NCBI GenBank assembly: GCA_004173185.1
Contig: SEFZ01000003.1
Span: 140,987 to 204,986 of the forward strand
Direction: 5' to 3'
DNA from: Sphingomonadales bacterium
Lineage (GTDB): Bacteria > Pseudomonadota > Alphaproteobacteria > Sphingomonadales > Sphingomonadaceae
DNA: 64,000 bases
Under the pieces are notes generated by a model that saw only the letters and a list, made by a program, of their open reading frames with translations, was not told the origin of the DNA and did not search any database. Positions 9,095 to 18,989 of the stretch are shown here, one piece after another. How positions within the stretch are numbered: the first letter of the stretch is position 1; each line of letters starts with the position of its first letter. The translations under genes were made by a program, and so were the position numbers.

Positions 9095-10468
9095 CTAGTC
9101 ATCGGGCCCGCGTAGAACCCACTCGCCGCGCTTTCTCAAAACCATCAGATAATAAGCAGCGGAAACCGCCAGCACCGCGACCGTCGTCAGGAAGCTGAGC
9201 AGACCCGTGTCGGGATCAGATATGTTGGTGTAAATGACATAGGTAAATGCCAGCATCGCTAATATGGGCGGCAAGGGGAATAAGCGCATTCGGTACGCAC
9301 CATGAGCGGTTGAGCCTTTGCGGCGACCCTCGATGACAGCCACGCACAGAATGCCATAAATCATCATCAAGGCAGTGCCGGTGGCTATCAGCAGAAAATC
9401 GAAATCGACCAGGCAAAGCATGCTCGCAAGTGCCCCTGTGACCAGCGTTGCTACCCAAGGCGTCTTGAAACTGGGGTCGATCTTGATCAGTGCGCGATTG
9501 ATCGGACCGGACCAGACCTCGTCTCGCCCCGTGCTGAAGAACATTCGGGATGCCAGAATGATGATCGCGATATTGGCGTTGAGGATTGCCAAAGCGACAG
9601 CGAGGTTCATTGTCAAAGCAAGCGCGGGACCACCTCTGGCAAGAACGAATTCTCCAAACATGGCGTCGGACTGCAAGCGGGCGGTCCCGTCGGCTGCGCT
9701 GTGCAGTAGAGCGGCCAGAGGCACCACTTGGGCGATCACGCTGATCACGACCGCCCAAAGAATGGCGCGGGCGATATGTCGTGAGGCACCCTGTGTTTCT
9801 TCGCCCAAATAGATTGCACTTCCGAAGCCGTAAAAAGCGAAGATCGCCGCCGAAACCCCCAAGCCCAGATTGTTCAGACCCATTGGGACAAGGGCGCCCG
9901 ATGGATCGACGATCGTCGGCTGCGCGAACAAACTGGCCCAAGGCATCGTTGGGCCGGTGAAGCCGAGGATCGCAACGACAAGCAAGGCGAGAAGTTCGAG
10001 GCCGAGAAAGAGCCCGGTCACAAGTGCGTTGGTGCGGACGCTCAATAACGCACACAGGGTCGTCACCACGAGGCAGATCAGCGCATCCGCCAGCGGCGAA
10101 GTTCCAGGGAGAATAGCTTCGACATATGTGCCCAAGCCCAAGGCAACGATCGCGATCCCGAGCATCATAACGAAGATGTTGAGCCCGAGCACGACGAAGC
10201 CTGCCAAAGGCCCCATGATTCTGCCGACCATGGCATATTCCCCGCCGGCCAGCGGAAAGGCGGAACCGAGCTCAGCGTAAACGAAAGCGATCATCAGGCT
10301 GATAAATCCGGCAATGAGAGCCGCCGCGAGAGCGCCGGTTCCGGCTTGCTGAACGACGCCCGGCATGACGATGAAAACCGACGACGCCGGCGTGACGCAG
10401 GAAATGGTTATCAGCAGACAGCCGATCATTTTCATGCTGCGGCTGAACGATGGCGTGGAAGAACTCAT
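9095..10468 (-). CDS. APC superfamily amino-acid permease
   Basis: The protein of about 457 residues has roughly twelve hydrophobic segments. The APC opening is clear: TPASSVFIVMPGVVQQAGTG in the first helix, then FPLAGGEYAMVGRIMG and FYGFGSAIYLGEETQG. These match the amino acid-polyamine-organocation family in the inner membrane, which imports amino acids by proton symport or exchange. I start at ATG 10468, behind AAGGGG; an upstream in-frame start at 10534 would add 22 polar residues. It is divergent from an aldehyde dehydrogenase gene. The shared 170-base region carries candidate operators resembling the one beside the RpiR gene, which suggests joint control with the D-glutamate-type genes. 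Confidence 0.88.
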   Translation of the reverse strand: MSSSTPSFSRSMKMIGCLLITISCVTPASSVFIVMPGVVQQAGTGALAAALIAGFISLMIAFVYAELGSAFPLAGGEYAMVGRIMGPLAGFVVLGLNIFVMMLGIAIVALGLGTYVEAILPGTSPLADALICLVVTTLCALLSVRTNALVTGLFLGLELLALLVVAILGFTGPTMPWASLFAQPTIVDPSGALVPMGLNNLGLGVSAAIFAFYGFGSAIYLGEETQGASRHIARAILWAVVISVIAQVVPLAALLHSAADGTARLQSDAMFGEFVLARGGPALALTMNLAVALAILNANIAIIILASRMFFSTGRDEVWSGPINRALIKIDPSFKTPWVATLVTGALASMLCLVDFDFLLIATGTALMMIYGILCVAVIEGRRKGSTAHGAYRMRLFPLPPILAMLAFTYVIYTNISDPDTGLLSFLTTVAVLAVSAAYYLMVLRKRGEWVLRGPDD

Positions 10469-10527
10469 CCCCTTCAATCCCCTTTTTTCATCACAGACAA
10501 CGCTATCGGCGCCGCTATGCAATAAAT

Positions 10528-10564
10528 TTGACAAAAGAAATTGATAGACAGTTTTATGACATAA
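10528..10564. promoter_or_regulatory. Candidate operators between permease and aldehyde dehydrogenase genes
   Basis: TTGACAAAAG lies at 10528-10537. TTATG-A-CATAA, a palindrome of 5 + 1 + 5 bases, lies at 10554-10564. Both contain the TGACAWAA element seen at 5439 and 6538, in a divergent promoter. Co-regulation by the RpiR protein is an inference. Confidence 0.3.
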
Positions 10565-10642
10565 GCTAGTGGAATTGGAGCGCGCCAGTTGTCAATCAAC
10601 GCGATCCCAGAACGTTAAAATTTGCAGAAAAAGGACAAATGG

Positions 10643-12022
10643 ATGACTGACCCGATTCGCATCGTCAGCCCCGTCGACGGTTCATTGTACTTCGAAACGC
10701 CGTACGCGAGCGACGCTGAGGCGGCCGCTGTGCAGGCGGCGGCAATTGACGCGGCGGCGATGTGGAAGGATGTGCCGCTGCACGAACGCATCGATACGCT
10801 TGACCGTTTTGTAGATGCCTTGGTGAGCGAAGCTGACGAACTCGCGCGCATGACGGCATTTCAGATCGGCCGCCCGCTTTCCAAAAGCGATGAAACCGGC
10901 GATCTGAAGTATCTGTACGATCATTACAAATCGACCATCGAAACGGTCACAGCCGACATCGAATTGGCGGGGAGCGATAAGGTGCGCCGCTTCGCCAGAC
11001 GAGAGCCATACGGTGTTAATCTTTCGATTTGTGCCTGGAATTATCCAGTGGTTATGCTGTCCAGCTTGATCTTGGCACCTCTGTTGGCCGGAAATGTGGT
11101 CATCTTTAAACATGCCCCGCAAACCGCGAGGATTTCCACCATCGTAAACAGCGCTGCACGCAAGGCGGGTCTGCCTCCCGGTGTGCTGCAGGCTGTGGAC
11201 CTCAACCATTTGCAATGCTCGCGGCTTCTTGCATCGGGCGACATAGGCTTGGTTAATTTTGTCGGATCTTCACGAGGAGGCCGCGAGGTAAGGCAAGCGT
11301 CTGCGGGGCAGTTCATTCATCAGATTTTCGAGCTCGGCGGCAAGGATGCGGCCTATGTGCGGGCGGACGCCAACATTGGAACCACCGCAGCAGAACTCGT
11401 GCGCGCCAGCTTCACGAATTCGGGACAATCCTGTTGCTCGGTAGAGCGCATTTATGTCGACAAGGCAGTCTATGGCGACTTCGTCGATGCATTCTGCACG
11501 GCGGCGCGCGACTGGCGCATCGGTCACCCCATCCTTGACGATGTTGCGCTCGGTTCAGTCATCAACGCCGAAGCAGCTTGCCGGATCGAACTCGACGTCG
11601 CGGCTGCCCTGCATGCCGGTGCCAAGGAAATACTGGGTTGCAAATTGCCCGACCTTGCCAACCCGGCGGCCTATGTGACACCAAAGGTGTTGACCGGCGT
11701 CGACCACGGGATGGCGATTATGCGGGGCGAAACCTTCGGCCCGATAGCTCCCATCATGTCGGTGTCCTCTGATGAGGAAGCCGTGACACTCATGAACGAC
11801 ACCGAATACGGACTAACCTCGTCAGTGTGGACCAGCGACATCGACTATGGTTTGGCGTTGGGACAGAGAGTCAATGTCGGAAACTTCTATGTAAACCAGG
11901 CCGATTATGTCGACGAGTACCTGCCATGGGGCGGTATCAAGGCATCTGGCCTTGGGCGAAGCGACGGGTTTTCGTGGTTGGAAAGTCTGACCCGGACAAA
12001 GGGATTTTATGCCGCAGCCTGA
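10643..12022 (+). CDS. NAD(P)-dependent aldehyde dehydrogenase
   Basis: The 459-residue ALDH carries the substrate-channel motif CAWNYPVVM and the general base in FELGGKDAAY. The catalytic Cys is in SGQSCCSVERIYV, and the C-terminal half includes RGETFGPIAPIMS. It is close to succinate-semialdehyde and broad aldehyde dehydrogenases, oxidising an aldehyde to an acid in the cytoplasm. The start is ATG 10643, because AAGGA sits 7 bases upstream; an in-frame TTG at 10622 is the alternative. It is the first gene of a plus-strand series with CocE hydrolases and an acyl-CoA ligase. The GMC alcohol dehydrogenase at 1138-2775 could supply its aldehyde. The substrate is not determinable from sequence. 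Confidence 0.9.
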   Translation: MTDPIRIVSPVDGSLYFETPYASDAEAAAVQAAAIDAAAMWKDVPLHERIDTLDRFVDALVSEADELARMTAFQIGRPLSKSDETGDLKYLYDHYKSTIETVTADIELAGSDKVRRFARREPYGVNLSICAWNYPVVMLSSLILAPLLAGNVVIFKHAPQTARISTIVNSAARKAGLPPGVLQAVDLNHLQCSRLLASGDIGLVNFVGSSRGGREVRQASAGQFIHQIFELGGKDAAYVRADANIGTTAAELVRASFTNSGQSCCSVERIYVDKAVYGDFVDAFCTAARDWRIGHPILDDVALGSVINAEAACRIELDVAAALHAGAKEILGCKLPDLANPAAYVTPKVLTGVDHGMAIMRGETFGPIAPIMSVSSDEEAVTLMNDTEYGLTSSVWTSDIDYGLALGQRVNVGNFYVNQADYVDEYLPWGGIKASGLGRSDGFSWLESLTRTKGFYAAA

Positions 12023-12301
12023 GCATCCGCGCAGGCACAGGTATGAGGCGACGTCCCCTTTCCTCGCTGCGGCTCCCGCGTGCCGAAAACGTCATCGATC
12101 TCACGATTCTGAACGCTTCGCTAGCATTAGAATCGGTCGTTGTCAGGCCTAAGTTATATCGTTTGCCGAGCCCGATCCGCTCTGGGTAGTGACCGGATGG
12201 ATAATCACAACGGTCCGCTTGAAGCAGCGGCCGCTGTGCAGCCATTCAACGACATAAGGGCAAGGCGTCGGGCCTTGCTGGTGGGGAAGCAGAAATTGCA
12301 G

Positions 12302-14269
12302 ATGAAAAGCCAGAATGTCTCGATCGCTACTTTGATGCTCGTGGTTGGCCTGCAGGCCATGGCCCCGGTGGCGCAGGCCAAGCCCGCGCAATCGTCGGTC
12401 GCCGAGGAAATCGGGACCAACGACATCCCCGCCACATTCGCGAACCCGGCACTCGAACGCGACTATATCGAGCGTGATGTCATGATTCCCATGCGCGACG
12501 GCGTGAAGCTCAAAACGATCATCATGATCCCGAAGTCTGCGCGTGGTGCTCCGATTATCCTCACGCGCACGCCTTACGACGCCGCGTCTCGCACGCATCG
12601 ATCCGACAGCCCCAAGCTGCGCGACACTCTGCCGCTTTCGGACGAAGAGCTTAGCGATGCTGGCTACATCCGGGTGTATCAAGACGTCCGCGGAAAGTTC
12701 GGATCAAAAGGAAAATATGTCATGATGCTGCCCCCGCGCGGGCCGCTCAACACTCAGGGGCACGATCACTCTACTGATGCTTATGACACAATTGACTGGC
12801 TCGTAAAGAACGTGCCGGAATCCAACGGTCGGGTAGGGATGATCGGATCGTCCTACGAAGGCTTCACTGCGGCGATGGCGCTGCTCGAGCCGCACCCCGC
12901 TTTGCGTGCGGTGGTGCCTGAAAGCCCCGTGATCGACGCGTGGATGGGGGACGACTGGTTTCACCATGGTGCTTTTCGCACGCTTATGCTCGGGTTTGTC
13001 CAGATGCAGACGGGGCAAACCGGACCCGGAGCGGTCACCCCAAATCGCATCTACGACAAATATGAAGAGTTGCTGCGCGCAGGCTCGGTCGCGGATTACG
13101 CCAAGCAGACCGGGATCGACAAATTGCCATGGGTCAAACGTACACTCGATCATCCGGCCTATACATCTTACTGGTCGGGTCAGGCGCTAGACAAGCTGCT
13201 TGCCGCCAAGCCGTCGAATGTCCCGACTTTGTGGGAGCAGGGACTCTGGGACCAGGAAGATATGTGGGGGGCGAACCACGCTTGGCTCGCACAAAAGGAA
13301 GCTGGCCACAAGGAGTCCAATTGGCTCGTGATGGGGCCTTGGTCGCATAGCCAGGCAAAAGACAAGGGCTACACGATAGGCCCGCTCAAGTTGGAGGGCG
13401 ATACGTCGAAGCAGTATCGAAAGGACATGGTTCTTCCGTTCTTCGAACATTATCTGAGAGACGGACCGGCGCACAATCTGAGCCGTGTCACGGTCTATAA
13501 CACCGGCGAAAACCGCTGGGAGAAGTTCGACGACTGGGCCGGCGCCTGTAAGGACGATTGCGCCGACCGAATGACCCCGCTCTATCTGCGCGCCAACGCA
13601 GCGCTTTCGTTCACGCCACCGGTCGAAAGCGACGGTCAGGATAATTACGTAAGCGACCCCGCGAAACCCGTGCCGTTTTTAAAGAGGCCCGTCTTGGACC
13701 CGTTTTTCGAAGTATGGACGACGGGGAAAGGATACTTGCCTTGGAGCGAGTGGCTTCAGCAGGATCAGCGGTTTGTCGATGGCCGTCCTGACGTTTTGAC
13801 CTACGAAACTTCCATCCTCGATGCGCCGGTTCATGTCCGCGGCGTTCCCGTGGCAGACATTCTGGCGGCGACGACGGGTACGGACGGCGATTTCGTCGTC
13901 AAACTGATCGATGTCTACCCAGCCATGGTCCCCGGCGATCCCGATATGAGCGGGTATCAATTGGCGATCTCGCTCGACATTTTCAGAGGCCGCTATCGCA
14001 ACAGCTTTTCGGAGCCGCAAGCGATACCTGCGAATTCCGCGCAGCGTTATCGTTTTGAATTGCCGGGCGTAAATCACGTATTCCAGCCGGGGCACCGGAT
14101 CATGATTCAGATCCAGTCTACCCTGTTCCCGCTCTATGATCGGAACCCGCAAACCTACACGCCAAATATCTTCTACGCACGACCGGAGGACTATCAGGCG
14201 GCCAAGATTTCGATCCTTCGCTCGAAGGAGCAATCGACCAAAATATGGCTCCCCGTGGTGAAAAAATAA
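12302..14269 (+). CDS. CocE/NonD family secreted serine hydrolase (S15-like)
   Basis: The precursor of about 655 residues has a signal peptide ending at PVAQA. An alpha/beta-hydrolase domain carries the nucleophile in GSSYEG (Ser about 184). A helical cap follows, then an Asp region (LWEQGLWDQED) and the His in GPWSHSQ. A C-terminal jelly-roll follows, with VRGVPVADI and GHRIMIQIQS, typical of X-Pro dipeptidyl-peptidase/cocaine-esterase/alpha-amino-ester hydrolases. These enzymes cleave acyl-ester or amide bonds of amino-acid-like substrates. I start at ATG 12302 because it begins the signal peptide; the frame is open further upstream to 12140 without support. The 279 bases between it and the dehydrogenase hold no gene. 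A second, unrelated-looking paralogue lies at 15914. Confidence 0.88.
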   Translation: MKSQNVSIATLMLVVGLQAMAPVAQAKPAQSSVAEEIGTNDIPATFANPALERDYIERDVMIPMRDGVKLKTIIMIPKSARGAPIILTRTPYDAASRTHRSDSPKLRDTLPLSDEELSDAGYIRVYQDVRGKFGSKGKYVMMLPPRGPLNTQGHDHSTDAYDTIDWLVKNVPESNGRVGMIGSSYEGFTAAMALLEPHPALRAVVPESPVIDAWMGDDWFHHGAFRTLMLGFVQMQTGQTGPGAVTPNRIYDKYEELLRAGSVADYAKQTGIDKLPWVKRTLDHPAYTSYWSGQALDKLLAAKPSNVPTLWEQGLWDQEDMWGANHAWLAQKEAGHKESNWLVMGPWSHSQAKDKGYTIGPLKLEGDTSKQYRKDMVLPFFEHYLRDGPAHNLSRVTVYNTGENRWEKFDDWAGACKDDCADRMTPLYLRANAALSFTPPVESDGQDNYVSDPAKPVPFLKRPVLDPFFEVWTTGKGYLPWSEWLQQDQRFVDGRPDVLTYETSILDAPVHVRGVPVADILAATTGTDGDFVVKLIDVYPAMVPGDPDMSGYQLAISLDIFRGRYRNSFSEPQAIPANSAQRYRFELPGVNHVFQPGHRIMIQIQSTLFPLYDRNPQTYTPNIFYARPEDYQAAKISILRSKEQSTKIWLPVVKK

Positions 14270-14297
14270 TCATGATCGGCAAGGGTTGTCCACGGCG

Positions 14298-15854
14298 ATG
14301 AACGAACGTGCTTTGCTCCAAAACCTGTCGATAATGCTGCGGCGATCGGCAGAGCGGAACGGCGATCGACTTGCGGTGCTTTGTGGCGAAGTTTCGCTCA
14401 GTTACCGCGCACTCGACGAAATGGTCGATCGTTTGTCTCGCGGCCTGCTCGATCGTGGCGTTGTTCGTGGAGACCGTGTGGCGGTCATTGCTCGCAACAG
14501 TCACTGTTTCCTCGTTCTGCGTTTTGCCGTCGCACGGATCGGCGCGGTGTTCGTTCCCGTTAATTTCATGCTCACAGCCTCGGAAGCCAATTATATTCTC
14601 GAGCATGCGGGAGCCCGGCTGTTATTCGTCGATGCCGCCAGCGCAGAGCTCGGCCGGCAGGCACGTCCGGCTGCCGTCGAGGCGACAATCGGCCTGGCCG
14701 GAGAGCGGCTTCCACCACCGGAAGATTTGCCGTCCTGGGAGACTCTCCTGGTTGAGGGGGAACCGGTCGACGACGTGGCGGCGGCAAGCGACCTGCTGCA
14801 GATCATTTATACCAGCGGCACCGAATCCTTGCCCAAGGGCGCGATGCTCACGCACGGGGCGGTGCTTTGGCAATATCAGAGCTGTGTGGCGGATTGTGAA
14901 TGGACACCGGACACCGTTGCCGTCCACGCCATGCCGCTGTTTCATTGCGCGCAGCTAGACGCGATGATGGGGCCCGCGCTTCAAGTCGGAGCCTGCAATA
15001 TCGTCACCGACCTCCCGACGGCTGACAATCTCATCCCGATGATCGCGCGCCATGCCGCCAACTCCTTCTTCGCTCCGGCGACGATTTGGATAGCTATGCT
15101 TCGATCGCCGCTGTTCGAGCAACATGATCTTAGTTGCTTGGCAAAGGGCTATTACGGCGCCTCGATCATGCCGGTCGAAATATTGCGGGAATTGATGGAG
15201 CGCTTGCCTACCCTGCGATTATGGAACGCATATGGCCAGACCGAGATAGCACCACTGGCGCTGGTGCTGCGACCGGAAGATCAGCGGACCCGGGCGGGTT
15301 CGGCCGGCCGTCCGGTTTTGAACGTCCAAACGCGCGTTGTCGACGACGACATGCGCGATGTCGTGCCCGGCGACATTGGCGAGATCGTCCATCGCTCGCC
15401 ACAGTTGATGACCGGTTACTGGAACGACCCGGAGAGGACAGAAGCGGCCTTCACCGGCGGTTGGTTCCACAGCGGCGACCTCGCAGTCCGCGATCAGGAT
15501 GGTTATATCACGATCGTCGACCGCAAGAAGGATATGATTAAGACAGGTGGTGAGAATGTCGCCTCGCGGGAAGTTGAGGAGGTGTTGTACCAGCATCCGG
15601 ATGTGTCCGAGGTCGCTGTTATCGGCGTGCCGGACTCCCGCTGGATCGAAGCTGTCACTGCGGTCGTGGTTCTCCGCCAGGGCCGTCGTCCGGGCGCCGA
15701 AGCGCTGATTGCACATTGCCGGTCGGCACTCGCCAGCTTCAAGGTGCCGAAGCGCATGATATTCGCGGACAGCCTGCCGAAAAATCCTAGTGGAAAGATC
15801 ATGAAGCGCGACGTGCGAACGCAAGTCCTGATGATACTCCGGCGTGATAGCTGA
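14298..15854 (+). CDS. AMP-dependent acyl-CoA synthetase/ligase
   Basis: The product is about 518 residues. The adenylate-forming P-loop is YTSGTESLPKGAMLTHG, a variant of the usual TSGTTGxPKG. The motifs YGQTEIAPLA, GDLAVRDQDGYITIVDRKKD and, in the C-terminal subdomain, KNPSGKIMKRD (catalytic Lys) follow in order. It activates a carboxylic acid to its acyl-CoA via an acyl-adenylate; the chain type is unknown. The variant P-loop is shared with a group of medium/long-chain ligases. ATG 14298 lies 12 bases after AAGGG, and an in-frame TTG at 14286 is also possible. It sits between two secreted hydrolases and could activate the acid they release, a reading based on position. Confidence 0.9.
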   Translation: MNERALLQNLSIMLRRSAERNGDRLAVLCGEVSLSYRALDEMVDRLSRGLLDRGVVRGDRVAVIARNSHCFLVLRFAVARIGAVFVPVNFMLTASEANYILEHAGARLLFVDAASAELGRQARPAAVEATIGLAGERLPPPEDLPSWETLLVEGEPVDDVAAASDLLQIIYTSGTESLPKGAMLTHGAVLWQYQSCVADCEWTPDTVAVHAMPLFHCAQLDAMMGPALQVGACNIVTDLPTADNLIPMIARHAANSFFAPATIWIAMLRSPLFEQHDLSCLAKGYYGASIMPVEILRELMERLPTLRLWNAYGQTEIAPLALVLRPEDQRTRAGSAGRPVLNVQTRVVDDDMRDVVPGDIGEIVHRSPQLMTGYWNDPERTEAAFTGGWFHSGDLAVRDQDGYITIVDRKKDMIKTGGENVASREVEEVLYQHPDVSEVAVIGVPDSRWIEAVTAVVVLRQGRRPGAEALIAHCRSALASFKVPKRMIFADSLPKNPSGKIMKRDVRTQVLMILRRDS

Positions 15855-15913
15855 AGCTTGGGTTTGATTGCTTACGACACGCTTGCGGATGGCACTAAAT
15901 AGGGGTTGGACCG

Positions 15914-17791
15914 ATGCTTAAGAACCTTGGTTGCGCACTTGCAATTGCATTGATGATTATTCCCCAGGGCTTTGTCGCTGCCCAGACAAGCGACCCAAGC
16001 TACCGCTATGCATTTGATAAAATTGGCATCGTGGAGCGTCATCAACTCGTTCGTATGCGCGATGGCATCGGCTTATCCACCGATATTTATCGACCGAAAG
16101 ACGCCGACAAGGACTTGCCCACCATTTTCATGAGGACGCCGTATAACATCGGCAAGATGTATCCCGATGAACTTGTTTTTATCATGGAGGCTGTACAGCA
16201 GGGTTATGTGGTCGTCGTGCAAAACGAACGGGGCCGTTATTTTTCCGAAGGACGTTGGGAGATACTCGGCCGGCCGCGAACAGACGGGTATGACGCGCTG
16301 ACCTGGATCGCGAGCCAGTCCTGGTCGAACGGCAAGGTGGGAACGCTGGGCTGTTCGTCTTCGGCTGAATGGCAATTGGCGCTTGCCGCGCAAAATCATC
16401 CAGCGCACGCCGCAATGGTGCCTATGGGGTCGGGTGCGGGTATAGGAAAGGTAGGGCGTTTCCGGGAGCAGGGAAACTGGTTTACAGGCGGTGCACAACG
16501 CTCGCTGTTCACCGTCTGGCTGTACGACACGGATAATCCTGCGCGTGCGCAGTTGCCATCAAATCTCGACGCCGCAACGCGCGCGCGAGTGGGGGAATAT
16601 AACGATCTTGATGTCAAAAAGCCCGAGGTCGATTGGTCCAAGCAGATCAGGCACCTGCCGGTCGCGGATATCCTGAAAGATCTTGGCGAGCCCGCGGGTT
16701 TGTATGAGGGCCTGATCAAGCTGAAGCCGTCGAGCGCCGAATGGGCGAAGGGCGGACTCTATCGGGACAGCGAGGGATGGGGGGTGCCGGCGCTGTGGTT
16801 CAATTCCTGGTATGACGTCTCGATCGGGCCGAATCTCGAATTGTTCAATCATATTCGCAGCACTGCGTCCGACAAAGAGGTTCGCGACAATCAATTTGCG
16901 ATCGTCGGCCCACGAGCGCATTGCGAATTCGATGAAATGGCGCCCAACGCTCCGGTCGGTGAGCGTCCCATGGGCGAGTCCATATTTGATACGAAGTCGG
17001 AAATTATCTCGTGGTTCAACCGCTGGCTCAAGGGTGATGCGAAGGCATTTCCGGCCTCGACTCCGCACGTAAGATATTTTGCGATGGGTGCGAACGAATG
17101 GCGCGGTAGCGATCAATGGCCGCCGGACGACGCCAAAACTCTACGCTTTTATCTTTCGAGTTCGGGCAATGCGAACAGCCTGTTCGGCGACGGCGCTCTG
17201 TCGCGATCCCCTTCCACTTCCGACAGCCCTGATAGATACGTCTATGATCCGGCAAATCCTGTGGAAACCTATGGAGGAAATGATTGCTGCAACGGGGGGG
17301 TGAGTGCAGCAGGAGCGCTGGACCAACGCCGTATCGAGGCGCGACAAGACGTGCTCGTTTACACCAGCGACCCGCTTGAGCAGGACGTCGAAGTGAGCGG
17401 GTTCGTGGATGTCGTGCTTCAGGTTTCCTCAAATGCCAAGGATACTGATTTTACCGCGAAACTCGTCGATGTAGCGCCAGACGGTACGGCCTGGATCATC
17501 GGAGACACAATATTTCGTGCTCGCTATCGAGATGGTTATGATCAAGAGGTGTTCATGAAACCTGGCGAAATATACACACTCCGACTGACGCCGATCACCA
17601 CGAGCAATAGGTTCGGTAAAGGACACAGGATCCGCATCGAAGTCACGTCATCCAATTTTCCGAAATTCTATCGCAATCTAAATACCGGTGGGGATAACGT
17701 TACCGAGACCAAGGGTGTGGTCGCACAAAATGTGGTGCATCATGCGCCGGACAAGTTGTCCTATATCGAATTGCCCGTGACGGTCCGCTAG
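15914..17791 (+). CDS. CocE/NonD family secreted serine hydrolase (second copy)
   Basis: The 625-residue precursor has a signal peptide ending at VAAQ. The alpha/beta-hydrolase fold shows HQLVRMRDGIGLSTDIYRP and the nucleophile in GCSSSAEW (Ser about 148). The Asp is in FNSWYDVSIG and the His in VGPRAHCEF. The jelly-roll end includes DVEVSGFVDVVLQVSSN and GHRIRIEVTSSNFP. It is the same family as the 12302 gene but clearly diverged, including the residues after the nucleophile (SSA where the other has YEG), so the two probably act on different substrates. Likely periplasmic or outer-membrane associated. The ligase gene precedes it by 59 bases; ABC genes follow after a 310-base gap. Confidence 0.88.
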   Translation: MLKNLGCALAIALMIIPQGFVAAQTSDPSYRYAFDKIGIVERHQLVRMRDGIGLSTDIYRPKDADKDLPTIFMRTPYNIGKMYPDELVFIMEAVQQGYVVVVQNERGRYFSEGRWEILGRPRTDGYDALTWIASQSWSNGKVGTLGCSSSAEWQLALAAQNHPAHAAMVPMGSGAGIGKVGRFREQGNWFTGGAQRSLFTVWLYDTDNPARAQLPSNLDAATRARVGEYNDLDVKKPEVDWSKQIRHLPVADILKDLGEPAGLYEGLIKLKPSSAEWAKGGLYRDSEGWGVPALWFNSWYDVSIGPNLELFNHIRSTASDKEVRDNQFAIVGPRAHCEFDEMAPNAPVGERPMGESIFDTKSEIISWFNRWLKGDAKAFPASTPHVRYFAMGANEWRGSDQWPPDDAKTLRFYLSSSGNANSLFGDGALSRSPSTSDSPDRYVYDPANPVETYGGNDCCNGGVSAAGALDQRRIEARQDVLVYTSDPLEQDVEVSGFVDVVLQVSSNAKDTDFTAKLVDVAPDGTAWIIGDTIFRARYRDGYDQEVFMKPGEIYTLRLTPITTSNRFGKGHRIRIEVTSSNFPKFYRNLNTGGDNVTETKGVVAQNVVHHAPDKLSYIELPVTVR

Positions 17792-18101
17792 CGCGCGAAT
17801 GAGAACTTAGCCCCATCAGATGGCGTCACCCTATGGCTAGAGGCGCATGGTGCCTGGTGAACGTTACGATTACCGAACCGTTGACGCAAATCGAACCGCC
17901 GGTTGGATCAGTTCTCCTACGGCTAGCGATAAGATTATTCATTTGCGCATTTTCGAGCTTTCGCGACTTATTGACCTTGGAGGGGCGAGGATCAGCGTCG
18001 ACAGCTAAAAAATATTTTCGGCGGCGATCACGTCGTACCTAAAATTGCACCGCGGACGACTTCAAGGCGATGCATCCCACGCGTTTCAAGCAGGAAATCT
18101 G
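17792..18101. other. Intergenic region upstream of the ABC genes
   Basis: These 310 bases hold no convincing gene. AT-rich stretches around 17930-17975 could be the promoter of the ABC pair, but no clear -35/-10 pair stands out. Confidence 0.4.
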
Positions 18102-18980
18102 ATGCTCAGGATTGAGAATCTCACCCATGTTTATCCGAACGGCACCCGAGCCCTGGATTCCGTATCTTTAGAAGTGCCGCGCGGCATGTTTGGACTGCTG
18201 GGTCCCAATGGCGCCGGAAAATCTTCGTTAATGCGCACGATCGCTACATTGCAGGTCCCGACGTCAGGGGCGATCTACTTCGACGATATCGACGTCCTTG
18301 CAGCGCCTGACGCCTTGCGCAGGACGCTGGGCTATCTGCCGCAAGATTTCGGAGTGTATCCGCGCGTTTCCGCTTACGACATGCTGGACCATCTCGCGGT
18401 ACTGAAAGGTTATGGCGACAAGCGGGAGCGGCATCAGGCGGTCGGCGCGCTGTTGAATCAGGTCAATTTGTGGAATGTCCGTCACAAGGCTGTCGCCGGG
18501 TTCTCGGGCGGCATGCGCCAGCGTTTCGGTATCGCGCAGGCTCTGATCGGTCGGCCTCAACTCGTGATCGTCGACGAGCCGACAGCGGGTCTCGATCCTG
18601 AGGAGAGCAACCGCTTCTTGAACCTGCTCTCGGAAGTTGCCGAAAATATAGTGGTGATATTGTCCACTCACATTGTGCAGGACATTGCCAACCTGTGTCA
18701 GCAGACCGCGATACTTGCGAGTGGACGCATCATCTCAACCGGCGCCCCCCAGGATCTGATCGATGCGATGCACGGTCGCATCTGGAAGAAGACGATCGAT
18801 AAGCGGGAGTTAGCCGACTATCAGGCAACACATGCGATCATCGCGACCCGCTTAGTTGGGGGATGTACGGTTATTCATGTGCTGGCCGATGAGGACCCTG
18901 GTGCGGGGTTCAAGGCCGCCGAAGGCGATCTTGAGGATGTCTATTTCTCGACCCTCCTACCGCTCCACCGCGCGGCTTAA
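18102..18980 (+). CDS. ABC transporter ATP-binding protein
   Basis: The 292-residue ATPase has all nucleotide-binding motifs: Walker A GPNGAGKSS, Q-loop YLPQDFGVYP, signature FSGGMRQRFGIAQ, Walker B LVIVDEPTAGLD and switch His in LSTHIVQD. It matches the ABC-2/DrrA type in which a separate membrane subunit is encoded next door. ATG 18102 follows AGGAA; the frame is open 19 codons upstream without support. Its partner starts 9 bases after the stop, so the two are certainly co-transcribed and almost certainly one complex. The final 60 residues form the accessory domain usual in this group. Confidence 0.93.
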   Translation: MLRIENLTHVYPNGTRALDSVSLEVPRGMFGLLGPNGAGKSSLMRTIATLQVPTSGAIYFDDIDVLAAPDALRRTLGYLPQDFGVYPRVSAYDMLDHLAVLKGYGDKRERHQAVGALLNQVNLWNVRHKAVAGFSGGMRQRFGIAQALIGRPQLVIVDEPTAGLDPEESNRFLNLLSEVAENIVVILSTHIVQDIANLCQQTAILASGRIISTGAPQDLIDAMHGRIWKKTIDKRELADYQATHAIIATRLVGGCTVIHVLADEDPGAGFKAAEGDLEDVYFSTLLPLHRAA

Positions 18981-18989
18981 GGATCCGAT

